Notes under the pieces: generated by a model
What the model was told of the DNA's origin: nothing
Databases searched by the model: none
The model's input: only the letters and a program-made list of their open reading frames with translations
Source of the DNA: Streptomyces cupreus
GTDB lineage: Bacteria > Actinomycetota > Actinomycetes > Streptomycetales > Streptomycetaceae
NCBI RefSeq assembly: GCF_014257025.1
Contig: NZ_JACMSF010000018.1
Location: forward strand, 1 to 64,000
Direction of reading: 5' to 3'
Length of the DNA: 64,000 bases
Part shown: one piece after another, positions 42,014-51,053 of the stretch
Numbering within the stretch: the first letter of the stretch is position 1
Layout: each line of letters opens with the position of its first letter
Position numbers and translations under genes: made by a program

Positions 42014-43401
42014 GCCCGGAAGCCGACCGCTCCCACACCCAGGCCCACCATCACCTCTCCCCCGCGCGCGGGCTTGACGTCGATCCGCTGCTGGACGATC
42101 CGAAGACCCGGATCATCGTGTGCTGCGGCTCCGGCGGCGTCGGCAAGACGACCACCGCGGCCGCGCTCGGGCTGCGGGCCGCCGAGCGCGGCCGGAAGGT
42201 CGTGGTGCTCACCATCGACCCCGCGCGCAGGCTCGCCCAGTCGATGGGCATCGACTCGCTCGACAACACCCCGCGCCGGGTGAAGGGCGTCGAGGGAGAC
42301 GGCGAACTGCACGCCATGATGCTCGACATGAAGCGCACCTTCGACGAGATCGTCGAGGCGCACGCGGACCCCGAGCGGGCGGCCGCGATCCTGGGCAACC
42401 CCTTCTACCAGTCGCTCTCGGCGGGCTTCGCGGGCACGCAGGAGTACATGGCGATGGAGAAGCTCGGCCAGCTGCGGGCGAAGGACGAGTGGGATCTCAT
42501 CGTCGTCGACACACCCCCGTCCCGCTCCGCGCTGGACTTCCTGGACGCCCCCAAGCGGCTCGGCTCCTTCCTCGACGGCAAGCTGATCCGCGTCCTCCTC
42601 GCCCCCGCCAAGGTCGGTGGCCGCGCGGGGATGAAGTTCCTGAACGTCGGTATGTCGATGATGACCGGCGCGCTCGGCAAGCTGCTCGGGGGTCAACTGC
42701 TCAAGGACGTCCAGACGTTCGTGGCCGCGATGGACTCGATGTTCGGCGGGTTCCGTACGCGCGCGGACGCGACGTACAAGCTGCTCCAGGCGCCCGGGAC
42801 GGCGTTCCTGGTGGTCGCGGCGCCGGAGCGGGACGCGCTGCGGGAGGCCGCGTACTTCGTGGAGCGGCTGGCCGCCGAGGACATGCCGCTCGCGGGTCTG
42901 GTGCTCAACCGTGTCCACGGCAGCGCCGCCGACCGGCTGTCGGCCGAGCGGGCGCTCGCCGCCGCGGAAAATCTTGAGGAGTTCCGCATTGTCGATCAGG
43001 AGGGCGGGAAAGCTGGACTTCGTAACTCTCCCGACACGTACGGCAGTTCAGAATCTCCCTCATCCGAGACCGCATCCACGACCGCACCCGAGCCCGTGCC
43101 CGAGCACGCATCCGAGGCCGCCGAGGAAGGCTCCCCCGCCGCCATGGACACGGCCCCGTCGGACCAGGGTGCACACTCCACCGACCAGCTCACCGCAGGC
43201 CTGTTGAGGCTGCACGCGGACCGTATGCAACTGCTCTCCCGCGAGCAGCGCACGCGGGATCGCTTCACCGCGCTTCACCCCGAGGTGGCGGTGGCCGAAG
43301 TGGCCGCACTGCCCGGCGATGTGCATGACCTCGCGGGACTACGGGACATCGGAAAGCGGCTGGCGGCCGGCCGACCGGAGCTGCCCAACTCCGGGGCCTG
43401 A
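42010..43401 (+). CDS. Get3/ArsA-family ATPase, second of a pair
   Basis: A 463-residue protein. CGSGGVGKTTTAAALGLRAAERG at about residues 38-60 is the Walker A, TIDPARRLAQSMG the signature after it, and VVDTPPSRSALDFLD the Walker B region. It contains a Met-rich stretch (GMKFLNVGMSMMTGAL) and a Ser/Glu/Pro-rich low-complexity insertion at about 335-395 that interrupts the conserved C-terminal part. The pair likely forms a heterodimer. It sits immediately upstream of the convergent wblA. Confidence 0.88.
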   Translation: MSPEADRSHTQAHHHLSPARGLDVDPLLDDPKTRIIVCCGSGGVGKTTTAAALGLRAAERGRKVVVLTIDPARRLAQSMGIDSLDNTPRRVKGVEGDGELHAMMLDMKRTFDEIVEAHADPERAAAILGNPFYQSLSAGFAGTQEYMAMEKLGQLRAKDEWDLIVVDTPPSRSALDFLDAPKRLGSFLDGKLIRVLLAPAKVGGRAGMKFLNVGMSMMTGALGKLLGGQLLKDVQTFVAAMDSMFGGFRTRADATYKLLQAPGTAFLVVAAPERDALREAAYFVERLAAEDMPLAGLVLNRVHGSAADRLSAERALAAAENLEEFRIVDQEGGKAGLRNSPDTYGSSESPSSETASTTAPEPVPEHASEAAEEGSPAAMDTAPSDQGAHSTDQLTAGLLRLHADRMQLLSREQRTRDRFTALHPEVAVAEVAALPGDVHDLAGLRDIGKRLAAGRPELPNSGA

Positions 43402-43414
43402 CCGACCTGAGCCG

Positions 43415-43753
43415 TCAGCTCACAGCCGCGTAGTTCTCGTACACCTCGTCATCATCGAGGGGCAGGATTCCCGCCCCTCGCTCGTACTCCGTACGAGCCG
43501 TCTCCAGCAGCCGGCGCCATGAGGTGACGGTGGGCCGCCTGCGCAGCAGTGCGCGGCGCTCCCGCTCCGTCATGCCTCCCCATACGCCGAACTCGACGCG
43601 GTTGTCGAGCGCATCAGCCAGGCATTCCGTGCGTACCGGACATCCGGTGCACACCGCCTTGGCCCTGTTCTGCGCTGCTCCCTGAACGAACAGTTCATCC
43701 GGATCGGTAGTGCGGCAGGCCGCCTGCGCACTCCAGTCGGTTACCCAGCCCAT
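43415..43753 (-). CDS. wblA: WhiB-family regulator WblA
   Basis: A 112-residue WhiB-like protein: Cys in SAQAACRT, the pair in AVCTGC and the fourth in RTEC ligate a [4Fe-4S] cluster, and GVWGG is the turn before the basic C-terminal DNA-binding helix RERRALLRRR. Its length and position between the ATPase pair and the penicillin-binding protein are those of WblA, a global regulator that represses antibiotic production and drives sporulation. ATG 43753 is the conserved start; an upstream ATG would add 19 unlikely residues. Confidence 0.95.
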   Translation of the reverse strand: MGWVTDWSAQAACRTTDPDELFVQGAAQNRAKAVCTGCPVRTECLADALDNRVEFGVWGGMTERERRALLRRRPTVTSWRRLLETARTEYERGAGILPLDDDEVYENYAAVS

Positions 43754-44160
43754 ACCGGCGCCGTCCTCTCCCGAATCGAGGCTCCCCCACGGCGGCAGCG
43801 GCATATTCACCGCCGCCAGTTGAGGACGTTACGGAAGGTGGGCACAGCGCAACACCCCCAGCGGGCCCAATCTTGAATGGCCCGAACGGACTATGGGTAA
43901 GCGGCAGATCACCCGGGGGAGTGAGCTGGTGACATGCGTGATCATCCCGGCAAACCGGGACAGTTCTGTTGAGTCACAACGGACGCCGGGTGACACTCAA
44001 GGCGGATTCGGACACGTTCCCATCAAAAAGTTGATGGTCGACCGGAACGATTCGGGGTCGCCGGACGTATTGATACGTGGTCCTACTGCTGTGACAGTTG
44101 AGAGCAGCTTAGGCCAAGGGATATACGCGTGTCCGGCGAATGAGAACGTAGGCTGCCCTC
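43754..44160. other. long divergent intergenic region between wblA and the penicillin-binding protein
   Basis: 407 bases with clearly lower GC than flanking genes and no Streptomyces codon bias, though one frame stays open. It must hold the promoters of both genes and probably a long wblA leader. Elements of note are TTGATGG, TTGATACG and repeated GTCACA/GTGACA half-sites (43972-43994). No hairpin of terminator strength was found. Confidence 0.6.
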
Positions 44161-46443
44161 ATGCCAAAGAAGCGCTCGGGCGGTGGTCTGTCGCCAACGC
44201 AGCAGGCCGCCAAGTTCCTCGGTGTCAGTGTGCTCGCGGGAGCCGTCCTGGCAGGGATCGCCCTGCCCGCGGTCGGCGCGCTGGGGCTGGCGGCCAAGGG
44301 TTCGGTGGAGAGTTTCGACGAGCTCCCGGCCAACCTCAAGACGCCGCCGCTGAGTCAACGCACCACGATCCTCGACGCCAAGGGCGGCACGATCGCCACG
44401 GTCTACTCGCGCGACCGCACGGTGGTCGACCTCAAGGACGTCTCGCCGTACATGCAGAAGGCGATCGTCGCGATCGAGGACGCCCGCTTCTACGAGCACG
44501 GCGCGGTCGACCTGAAGGGCGTCCTGCGCGCACTGAACCGCAACGCGCAGAGCGGCGGGGTCGCCGAGGGCGCCTCCACGCTCACCCAGCAGTACGTGAA
44601 GAACGTCTTCGTGGAGGAGGCCGGCGACGACCCGACGAAGGTCGCGCAGGCCACCCAGCAGACCCTTGGCCGCAAGATCCGCGAACTGAAGTACGCGATC
44701 CAGGTCGAGGAGGAGCTGGGCAAGAAGAAGATCCTTGAGAACTACCTGAACATCACGTTCTTCGGCCAGCAGGCCTACGGTGTCGAGGCCGCGGCCCAGC
44801 GTTACTTCTCCAAGTCGGCGAAGGACCTCCAGCTCCAGGAGGCCGCGCTGCTCGCCGGCATCGTCCAGTCGCCGTCGCGCTACGACCCGGTCAACGACGA
44901 GACCGAGGCCATCAAGCGGCGCAACACCGTGCTCCAGCGCATGGCCGAAGTCGGCGACGTCTCCCAGGCGGAGGCCGACAAGGCCGCCGAGAAGCCGCTG
45001 GGCCTGAAGGTCAGCAAGCCCAAGAACGGCTGCATCACCGCCGTGAAGGGCGCGGGCTTCTTCTGCGACTACGTCCGGGCGGCCTTTCTGAGCGACCCGG
45101 TCTTCGCCAAGTCCAAGGAGGCCCGGGCCAAGATCTGGAACCAGGGCGGTCTGACCATCCAGACCACCCTCGACCCGCAGGCCCAGGAGTCGGTCCAGCA
45201 GTCGGTCAAGGACCACGTCAACCAGAGCGACGACGTGGCGACCGCGGCGACCATCGTCGAACCCGGCACCGGCAAGATCCTCGCCATGGGCCAGTCCCGC
45301 CCGTACGGCTTCGGCAAGAACGAGACGCAGATCAACCTCTCCGTCGACGCGGCCATGGGCGGCGGCGCGGGCTACCAGCCCGGTTCGACCTTCAAGCCGA
45401 TCGTGGCCGCGGCGGCCATCGAGGGCGGCATGCCGGCGAACAAGGTGTACGCGTCGCCGTACAAGATGGACTACCCGAGCCCGGTCTCGGCCTGTGACGG
45501 CAAGACCTGGAACGAACAGGGCGTCTCGCTCACCAACGAGAACGAGTCCGAGGTCGGCCCGTACGACATGAAGGAAGCGACCGCGAAGTCGGTCAACACC
45601 TACTACGTCGAGATGATCAGCGACATCGGCATCTGCCCGGTGACCGAGATGGCCGAGAAGATGGGCGTCGAGCGCGCGGACGGCGGCAAGATGCAGCAGG
45701 CCCCCTCCATCGCCCTCGGCACCCAGGAGATGTCCCCGCTGACCATGGCGAACGGCTACGCCACCTTCGCCTCGCGCGGCATGTACTGCACACCGATCGC
45801 CATCGAGTCGATCACCCAGCGCGTCGGTGGCAAGACCAATTCCCTTGAGGTCCCGAAGTCGACCTGCTCGCGGGCGATGTCCGAGAAGACCGCCGACACC
45901 ATCAACACCCTGCTGCGGGGCGTGGTCGAGGACGGTACGGGCCAGCAGGCGGGCCTCAGCGGCCGCCCGAGCGCCGGTAAGACCGGTACGACGGACGAGC
46001 GGTACGCCGCCTGGTTCGTGGGCTACACCCCGAACATGGCCGGTGCCGTCTGGGTCGGCGACCCCGCGCACAAGCGGAAGATGCAGGACATCACGATCGG
46101 CGGCGTCTGGCACGACAAGGTCTTCGGTGGCCAGGTGCCCGGCCCGATCTGGCGCGACATGATGACCGGCGCGCTGGAGGGCAAGGAGGCGCCCGAGTTC
46201 AGCCTCGTCAACATCCCGAGCAGCGACAAGGGCGACCGGGACCGCGGCGACGATGACAACGGCAATGGCGACGAGAACGGCAACAACGGCAACGGCAACG
46301 GTGGTCTGATCGGCGGTCTGGTCGACGGCGGTACGAGCACCGGAACCGACGGGGGTACGACCCCGACCCCGTCGTACTCCATCCCGGAGGACTTCTTCCA
46401 GGGGCAGACGAACAGCGGGAACGGCAATGGCGGGCGGGACTGA
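44161..46443 (+). CDS. class A penicillin-binding protein
   Basis: A 760-residue bifunctional peptidoglycan synthase. One N-terminal membrane helix (about 18-45), then a glycosyltransferase 51 domain with EDARFYEHGAVDLKGVLRAL and STLTQQYVKN, then the transpeptidase with PGSTFKP (Ser nucleophile and Lys), SVN and KTGTT. The C-terminal ~75 residues are low-complexity Gly/Asn/Asp/Thr-rich. It polymerises and cross-links glycan outside the membrane. A strong terminator follows. Confidence 0.95.
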   Translation: MPKKRSGGGLSPTQQAAKFLGVSVLAGAVLAGIALPAVGALGLAAKGSVESFDELPANLKTPPLSQRTTILDAKGGTIATVYSRDRTVVDLKDVSPYMQKAIVAIEDARFYEHGAVDLKGVLRALNRNAQSGGVAEGASTLTQQYVKNVFVEEAGDDPTKVAQATQQTLGRKIRELKYAIQVEEELGKKKILENYLNITFFGQQAYGVEAAAQRYFSKSAKDLQLQEAALLAGIVQSPSRYDPVNDETEAIKRRNTVLQRMAEVGDVSQAEADKAAEKPLGLKVSKPKNGCITAVKGAGFFCDYVRAAFLSDPVFAKSKEARAKIWNQGGLTIQTTLDPQAQESVQQSVKDHVNQSDDVATAATIVEPGTGKILAMGQSRPYGFGKNETQINLSVDAAMGGGAGYQPGSTFKPIVAAAAIEGGMPANKVYASPYKMDYPSPVSACDGKTWNEQGVSLTNENESEVGPYDMKEATAKSVNTYYVEMISDIGICPVTEMAEKMGVERADGGKMQQAPSIALGTQEMSPLTMANGYATFASRGMYCTPIAIESITQRVGGKTNSLEVPKSTCSRAMSEKTADTINTLLRGVVEDGTGQQAGLSGRPSAGKTGTTDERYAAWFVGYTPNMAGAVWVGDPAHKRKMQDITIGGVWHDKVFGGQVPGPIWRDMMTGALEGKEAPEFSLVNIPSSDKGDRDRGDDDNGNGDENGNNGNGNGGLIGGLVDGGTSTGTDGGTTPTPSYSIPEDFFQGQTNSGNGNGGRD

Positions 46444-46480
46444 GGCCAGCTGGGGCGACTGAGATCGGCTGGGACGACTG

Positions 46481-46514
46481 CGGCCCCTTTCCCTTTACGG
46501 AGGGGAAGGGGCCG
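46481..46514 (+). terminator. bidirectional terminator between the PBP and YqeY-like genes
   Basis: A 14-bp stem (46481-46494 with 46501-46514, one T-G pair) around TTACGG. It separates two convergent genes. Immediately after it GGGCCGTAGGCCTT occurs twice (46509-46522 and about 46527-46540). Confidence 0.8.
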
Positions 46515-46566
46515 TAGGCCTTGAACGGGCCGTAGGCCTTTATGGGCGTGCCTTTGTGGCCGCCGG

Positions 46567-47031
46567 TCAGCCCGCGAGGAGCTTCTTCACGGCGGCGGCG
46601 ACGCGGCCGCCCTCCGCCTGACCCGCCACCTTCGGGTTCACGATCTTCATGACCGCACCCATGGCCCGCGGGCCCTCGGCTCCGGCCGCCTTGGCCTCCT
46701 CGACGGCCTGGGCGACGATCCGCTCCAGCTCCTCGTCGCCGAGCTGCTTGGGCAGGTACGCGGCAAGCACCTCGCCCTCCGCCTTCTCCCTCTCGGCCGA
46801 CTCGGCACGACCACCCTGCGCGAAGGCGTCCGCGGCCTCGCGACGCTTCTTCGCCTCCTTGGTGATCACCTTGAGAACCTCGTCGTCGGAGAGCACGCGC
46901 TTCTCCTTGCCCGCGACCTCCTCCTTGGTGATCGCGGCGAGCGTCAGCCGGAGCGTCGAGGAGCGCAGCTCGTCGCGCTCCTTGATCGCGGCGTTGAGGT
47001 CTTCCTGAAGCTTCGACTTGAGCGTGGTCAT
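46567..47031 (-). CDS. GatB/YqeY-family protein
   Basis: A 154-residue helical protein of the YqeY type (TTLKSKLQEDLNAAIKERDE start, YLPKQLGDEELERIV, and KIVNPKVAGQAEGGRVAAAV). The domain is related to the C-terminal region of the GatB amidotransferase subunit, but the stand-alone protein has no catalytic site of its own; a tRNA-related role is presumed. ATG 47031. Confidence 0.9.
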   Translation of the reverse strand: MTTLKSKLQEDLNAAIKERDELRSSTLRLTLAAITKEEVAGKEKRVLSDDEVLKVITKEAKKRREAADAFAQGGRAESAEREKAEGEVLAAYLPKQLGDEELERIVAQAVEEAKAAGAEGPRAMGAVMKIVNPKVAGQAEGGRVAAAVKKLLAG

Positions 47032-47140
47032 GCGGTCGATTGTCGCAGGTACGGGTGACAGAACGCCCGTTGATTTCCCCATGGGGCCCTTGAGGGGCGG
47101 TCGGGCACGGGAGTTGGGCGCGGTCTGACACGATGGAGGC

Positions 47141-48070
47141 ATGCGCGCGCGATACGGAGTACCTCTGGGGATCGCGGCGGCTGGCGCCGCCGGTGTGTTG
47201 TATTCGGCGGGTTTCGAGGCCCGCTCCTTCCGCCTGCGACGGGTGACGGTCCCCGTCCTCCCCGCGGGTATGCGCCCGCTGCGCGTGCTCCAGGTCTCCG
47301 ACATCCACATGGTGAGCGGTCAGCGCAAGAAGCAGCGCTGGCTGCGCTCGCTGGCGGGCCTGCGCCCCGACTTCGTGATCAACACGGGCGACAACCTCTC
47401 GGACCCCGAGGGCGTGCCGGAGGTCCTGGACGCGCTGGGCCCGCTGATGGAGTTCCCCGGGGCGTACGTCTTCGGCTCCAACGACTACTACGGCCCCAAG
47501 CTCCGTAACCCCGCCCTCTACCTCCTGGAGAAGGCGCAGGGCCGGCACGGTCTGAACGGCAACCCGCCGGCGGTCGGCGCGATCCACAACCCGTGGGAGA
47601 ACCTGCGGGACGGCTTCGACACGGCGGGCTGGGTGAACCTCACCAACACGCGCGGCACCCTGAAGGTCGACGGCGTGTCGGTGGAGCTGACGGGCCTGGA
47701 CGACCCGCACATCAGGAGGGACCGGTACGACGAGGTCGCGGGCGGCCCGTCCGGTACGGCGGACTTCTCGATGGGCGTGGTGCACGCGCCGTATCTCCGC
47801 GTCCTGGACGCCTTCACGGCGGACGACTACCCCCTGGTCCTGGCCGGCCACACGCACGGGGGCCAGCTGTGCGTCCCCTTCTACGGGGCCCTCGTCACCA
47901 ACTGCGACCTGGACACGGAGCGGGTGAAGGGGCTCTCGACGCACAGGGCGGACGGCCGTACGGCGTACCTGCACGTCTCGGCGGGCTGCGGGACGAACCG
48001 CTACACGCCGTTCCGGTTCGCGTGCCCGCCGGAGGCGACGCTGCTGACGCTGGTGGAGGCGGCGGGATAG
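47141..48070 (+). CDS. membrane-anchored metallophosphoesterase
   Basis: A 309-residue protein with one N-terminal hydrophobic helix or signal anchor (about 5-25), then VSDIHMV, NTGDNLS, FGSNDYYGP and AGHTHGGQ, the ordered metal motifs of calcineurin-like phosphoesterases. The usual GNHD is GSND here, as in the YkuE-type subgroup where the metal-site His is replaced. Likely acts at the cell surface; substrate unknown. It follows divergently the YqeY-like gene. Confidence 0.88.
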   Translation: MRARYGVPLGIAAAGAAGVLYSAGFEARSFRLRRVTVPVLPAGMRPLRVLQVSDIHMVSGQRKKQRWLRSLAGLRPDFVINTGDNLSDPEGVPEVLDALGPLMEFPGAYVFGSNDYYGPKLRNPALYLLEKAQGRHGLNGNPPAVGAIHNPWENLRDGFDTAGWVNLTNTRGTLKVDGVSVELTGLDDPHIRRDRYDEVAGGPSGTADFSMGVVHAPYLRVLDAFTADDYPLVLAGHTHGGQLCVPFYGALVTNCDLDTERVKGLSTHRADGRTAYLHVSAGCGTNRYTPFRFACPPEATLLTLVEAAG

Positions 48071-48081
48071 GGGTGTGCGGG

Positions 48082-48124
48082 CCATGGGGGCCATGGGGGC
48101 CATGGGGGCCATGGGGGCCATGGG
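48082..48124 (+). repeat. 9-bp tandem repeat CCATGGGGG x4.8
   Basis: Four perfect copies and a partial fifth, right after the phosphoesterase stop. Each unit contains an ATG, and the array lies 63 bases before the next gene. Such G-rich arrays tend to vary in copy number. Confidence 0.9.
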
Positions 48125-48186
48125 AAGGTAACCCGCACGGCCCGCCCATATAGCCTGTTTTGCCCCATCTGCTTAGCGTGAGGGGC

Positions 48187-48972
48187 ATGACCGCCCCCAT
48201 ACCCAGGGACATCCCGGATCTGCCCGCCGTACCGGGCATACCCGCGCTGATACCCTCACACGTCCCGGCCACGGCCGTGGTGGCGCCCGGGCGCCGCCGT
48301 CTGGCCGCCGTGTTCCGCCTGCTGGTCGCCCTGGCGGCGGCCGGGGCGGTGACGATCGAACTCGTCCTCAGCAGCCCCCTGCGGATGCTCGGCTACTTCA
48401 CGATCCAGAGCAACATCATGCTGGCGCTGGTCATGCTGCCGGCGGCCCGCCGAGCATGGACGGCCCGCCGCCCACTCCCCTCGGCCATCACAGGCGCAAC
48501 GTTGCTCTACGTGGCGACAACGGGCCTCGTCTACCACCTACTCCTGGCGAACGCGTCGAGCCCGTTCTCGATGACGGGAGAGGCGGCACCGCCGACAGGC
48601 TGGCACGCGGTCGCGAACCACGTCCTGCACACGATCACCCCGATCGCGGCGACCCTGGACTGGCTGCTGCTGACGGCACCGGGCAGCCTGCACGTACGCC
48701 AGGCGGCGACGTGGCTGCTGTACCCCCTGACATACCTGGCCTTCTCCCTCGCCCGAGCCGAACTACTGTCGACCGGCACCCCGGCCCGCTACCTCTACCC
48801 GTTCCTTGACGTGGACCTGCACGGCTACAAGAGCGTCCTCGGCAACGCCCTCCTCCTCGGCCTCTCCATCTACGCCCTGGCCATCCTCCTGGTCGCCCTG
48901 GACCACGCCCGCCCCAACCCCGTCCGCCACCGCGCCAAAACCGGATTTCGCCTCCAGCCACCGGTGGGCTAA
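48187..48972 (+). CDS. Pr6Pr-family membrane protein
   Basis: A 261-residue integral membrane protein with about six helices. LGYFTIQSNIMLALVMLP and the WLLYPLTYLAFSLAR / YPFLDVDLHGY segments are characteristic of the Pr6Pr family. Function unknown. ATG 48187 follows GTGAGGGG; the ORF opens earlier at 48160 without support. tRNA-Pro begins 34 bases after the stop. Confidence 0.8.
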   Translation: MTAPIPRDIPDLPAVPGIPALIPSHVPATAVVAPGRRRLAAVFRLLVALAAAGAVTIELVLSSPLRMLGYFTIQSNIMLALVMLPAARRAWTARRPLPSAITGATLLYVATTGLVYHLLLANASSPFSMTGEAAPPTGWHAVANHVLHTITPIAATLDWLLLTAPGSLHVRQAATWLLYPLTYLAFSLARAELLSTGTPARYLYPFLDVDLHGYKSVLGNALLLGLSIYALAILLVALDHARPNPVRHRAKTGFRLQPPVG

Positions 48973-49005
48973 AGTAAACGACGTCACCGCGACAAGCGGG
49001 GACAT

Positions 49006-49079
49006 CGGGGTGTAGCGCAGCTTGGCAGCGCGCTTCGTTCGGGACGAAGAGGTCGTGGGTTCAAATCCCGCCACCCCGA
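49006..49079 (+). tRNA. tRNA-Pro (anticodon CGG)
   Basis: A 74-nt cloverleaf: acceptor stem CGGGGTG/CACCCCG (49006-49012 with 49072-49078), anticodon stem CTTCG/CGAAG (49033-49037 with 49045-49049), loop TTCGGGA with anticodon CGG at 49040-49042, and T-loop GGTTCAAAT. Discriminator A at 49079; the CCA end is not encoded. It decodes CCG. Confidence 0.97.
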
Positions 49080-49096
49080 CAGGGAAATACCAGGTC

Positions 49097-49128
49097 AGGC
49101 CCGGTGCTGAGGGATCAGCGCCGGGTCT
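49097..49128 (+). terminator. terminator after tRNA-Pro
   Basis: A 14-bp stem with two G-U pairs (49097-49110 with 49115-49128) around GGGA, beginning 18 bases after the tRNA. It is followed by GAATTGTTGTG, a modest T-rich stretch. Confidence 0.75.
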
Positions 49129-49399
49129 GAATTGTTGTGTGGGTGCGGCGGCTCCCAGCGAGGGGAGTTCCCGCTTCGAGCATCAGGTTGTGGACGTCGG
49201 CGGGTACCCGTACCGCTGGCGCGGGAGCACCGCTTGAGGTCGGTGACCGGGCGCCTATGATCATGGTCTTGCGCGTGTCCCCATGGAGATCGAGCCCCCT
49301 GGCCCGGGGTGCTTGCCCTATCGGGCACGCCGAAGGTGTTGGGCGGTGCGGTGCGCCAGGGGGAGGTCGTCCGGCAGCACGTCGCTACGATCATGGGTC

Positions 49400-50293
49400 A
49401 TGGATTGGCTGGAGCGCGCCGCGAGTCTGAGGCAGTGGAGCCGGGACGGGATACGGGCACCGCACAAGCCGTTGCTGCTGCTGTACGCGCTGGGCCGTTT
49501 CCAGGCCGACGCCGAGGGCGAGTTGCGTTACAGCTCGGTGGAGGCCGATCTGAAGCAGCTGCTGGCGGAGTACGGCCCCGCGCGCGCAACCACCCCCGCC
49601 TACCCCTTCCACCACCTGGCCAACGACGAGGTGTGGGAGGTACGCACCGACCGCGGCGCCGGCAGCCCCGGCACCGGAGTTCGCGAACTGCGGTCCAGCG
49701 GCGCCACCGGACAGCTGGCCCCCGACCTGCGCGCGGCACTGCGCCGCGAGCCCTCCCTCCTCGGCCGCATGGCAAGGGTTCTGCTGGACCTGCATTTCCC
49801 GCCCTCGCTCCATCCGGACCTGTGCGAGGCAGTCGGCCTGGAACTGGAGCTGGCGGAAACCGACGCCCTCGCCGCCCCGGAGCGACGCCAACGCGACCGC
49901 CGTATGCGGGAGTTGGTCCTGACCGCCTACGAGTACCAGTGCGCCTTCTGTGGCTATGACGGCATGATCGGCACCGTACCCGTCGCGCTGGAGGCCGCGC
50001 ACGTGCGCTGGTGGGCGTACGACGGTCCGGACGACGTCGACAACGGACTGTGCCTGTGCTCCCTGCACCACAAGCTCTTCGACATGGGCGTTCTCGGCAT
50101 AGGCGACGGCCACCGCATCCTGGTCTCCCAGCGCTTCGTCGGCCGCAGTCCCGCCGCCCGCGACCACGTCACCGCTCTCGCCGGCCGCCCCCTCATCGGC
50201 CCCCAGCCCGGCATCCGGCCTGTCGCGGCGACCCACCGCACCTGGCACACCAGCCAGGTCTTCAAGGGCTCCCCACGCCCCAGCGCCGCCTGA
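49400..50293 (+). CDS. HNH restriction endonuclease with sulfur-binding domain (type IV, phosphorothioate-DNA)
   Basis: A 297-residue protein. The N-terminal ~160 residues (LRQWSRDGIRAPHKPLLLLY, AYPFHHLANDEVWEV, GQLAPDLRAAL) match the sulfur-binding domain of Streptomyces enzymes such as ScoMcrA that recognise phosphorothioate-modified DNA. The C-terminal nuclease has CAFCGYDG, LEAAHVRWWAYDGPDDVDNG and CSLHHKLFD, an HNH with zinc-binding cysteines. It should cut sulfur-modified foreign DNA. ATG 49400 is used because the domain begins there; upstream codons are not protein-like. No dnd or ssp modification genes are nearby. Confidence 0.85.
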   Translation: MDWLERAASLRQWSRDGIRAPHKPLLLLYALGRFQADAEGELRYSSVEADLKQLLAEYGPARATTPAYPFHHLANDEVWEVRTDRGAGSPGTGVRELRSSGATGQLAPDLRAALRREPSLLGRMARVLLDLHFPPSLHPDLCEAVGLELELAETDALAAPERRQRDRRMRELVLTAYEYQCAFCGYDGMIGTVPVALEAAHVRWWAYDGPDDVDNGLCLCSLHHKLFDMGVLGIGDGHRILVSQRFVGRSPAARDHVTALAGRPLIGPQPGIRPVAATHRTWHTSQVFKGSPRPSAA

Positions 50294-50351
50294 CTTCGTT
50301 GTGCCCGGCCCGCTTCTCCTCCACTTTGCGCTGTGCATCCTCTCCAGCCGG

Positions 50352-51053
50352 CTAGTTGTTCCAGGTTTCGTCGTACGGGTCCTGTGGGGCCCTCGTGGGG
50401 GTTGCCTCTGTCACCTTCAGGTACGGGATGGGGGCGCCGTTTACCGGGTCCTTTGTGGTTCGGGGGGTGTAGGTGCCTGTTACTCGTAGCCAGGTGTCCG
50501 GGCGTAGGACCGGGGGGACCCGGCCTGTCAGGGCGACTTTGATCGGTTGGGCGTCTGCTGCGCAGCAGTTCAGGGTCATTCGGACCAGGTAGGGGGTGCC
50601 TGATGGGGACAGGGCTACGAAGCCTGTGATCTCTACGCTGCGGTTCCTCAAGGTGCGGCCCTTGTCGTATGCCGCTCTCGCCGCGTAGTCCGTCAGGGGT
50701 AGGGGGAGCGGGTCGGCGGGCGGCAGATTCTCGTAGCCGTACGGCTCTTGCAGGGCCGTTCCGGTGCGTAGCGCGCTGTATGAGCCCAGGGCTGGTGGGG
50801 CCACCAGGATCAGGGCCAGTACGGGGAGGGTCAGGAGCCAGCTGATTCGTGGTTCCGGGTGGGTGGCGGGGGTGGGGGTCTTTCGTTCGTACCAGGCCGT
50901 TGCCAGGGAGGCTGTGATCAGGATTGCCGCTGAGAGCAGTAGCAGGGGGCGTAGGCCTGACTTGACGTACCGCAGGTACAGGTCCGTCGTGGCCGCGTGC
51001 AGCAGTGACGCGCCCAGCAGGAACAGGATCGCCGCCTGGGCCTGGCGCTTCAC
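50352..51053 (-). CDS. TIGR03943-family membrane protein, permease partner
   Basis: A 233-residue protein with an N-terminal pair of hydrophobic helices, a third helix near residue 75, and a soluble C-terminal OB-like domain (VALTGRVPPVLRPDTWLRVTGTY; MTLNCCAADAQPIKV). The CC pair could bind metal. GTG 51053 overlaps the permease stop. The two genes form the conserved YcgQ/YcgR-like pair; the transported substrate is unknown. Confidence 0.8.
   Translation of the reverse strand: MKRQAQAAILFLLGASLLHAATTDLYLRYVKSGLRPLLLLSAAILITASLATAWYERKTPTPATHPEPRISWLLTLPVLALILVAPPALGSYSALRTGTALQEPYGYENLPPADPLPLPLTDYAARAAYDKGRTLRNRSVEITGFVALSPSGTPYLVRMTLNCCAADAQPIKVALTGRVPPVLRPDTWLRVTGTYTPRTTKDPVNGAPIPYLKVTEATPTRAPQDPYDETWNN

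Noticed and set aside
43893..44738. Open frame through the wblA/PBP intergenic region
   Set aside because: Lacks Streptomyces third-position bias in its first part and is out of frame with the penicillin-binding protein.
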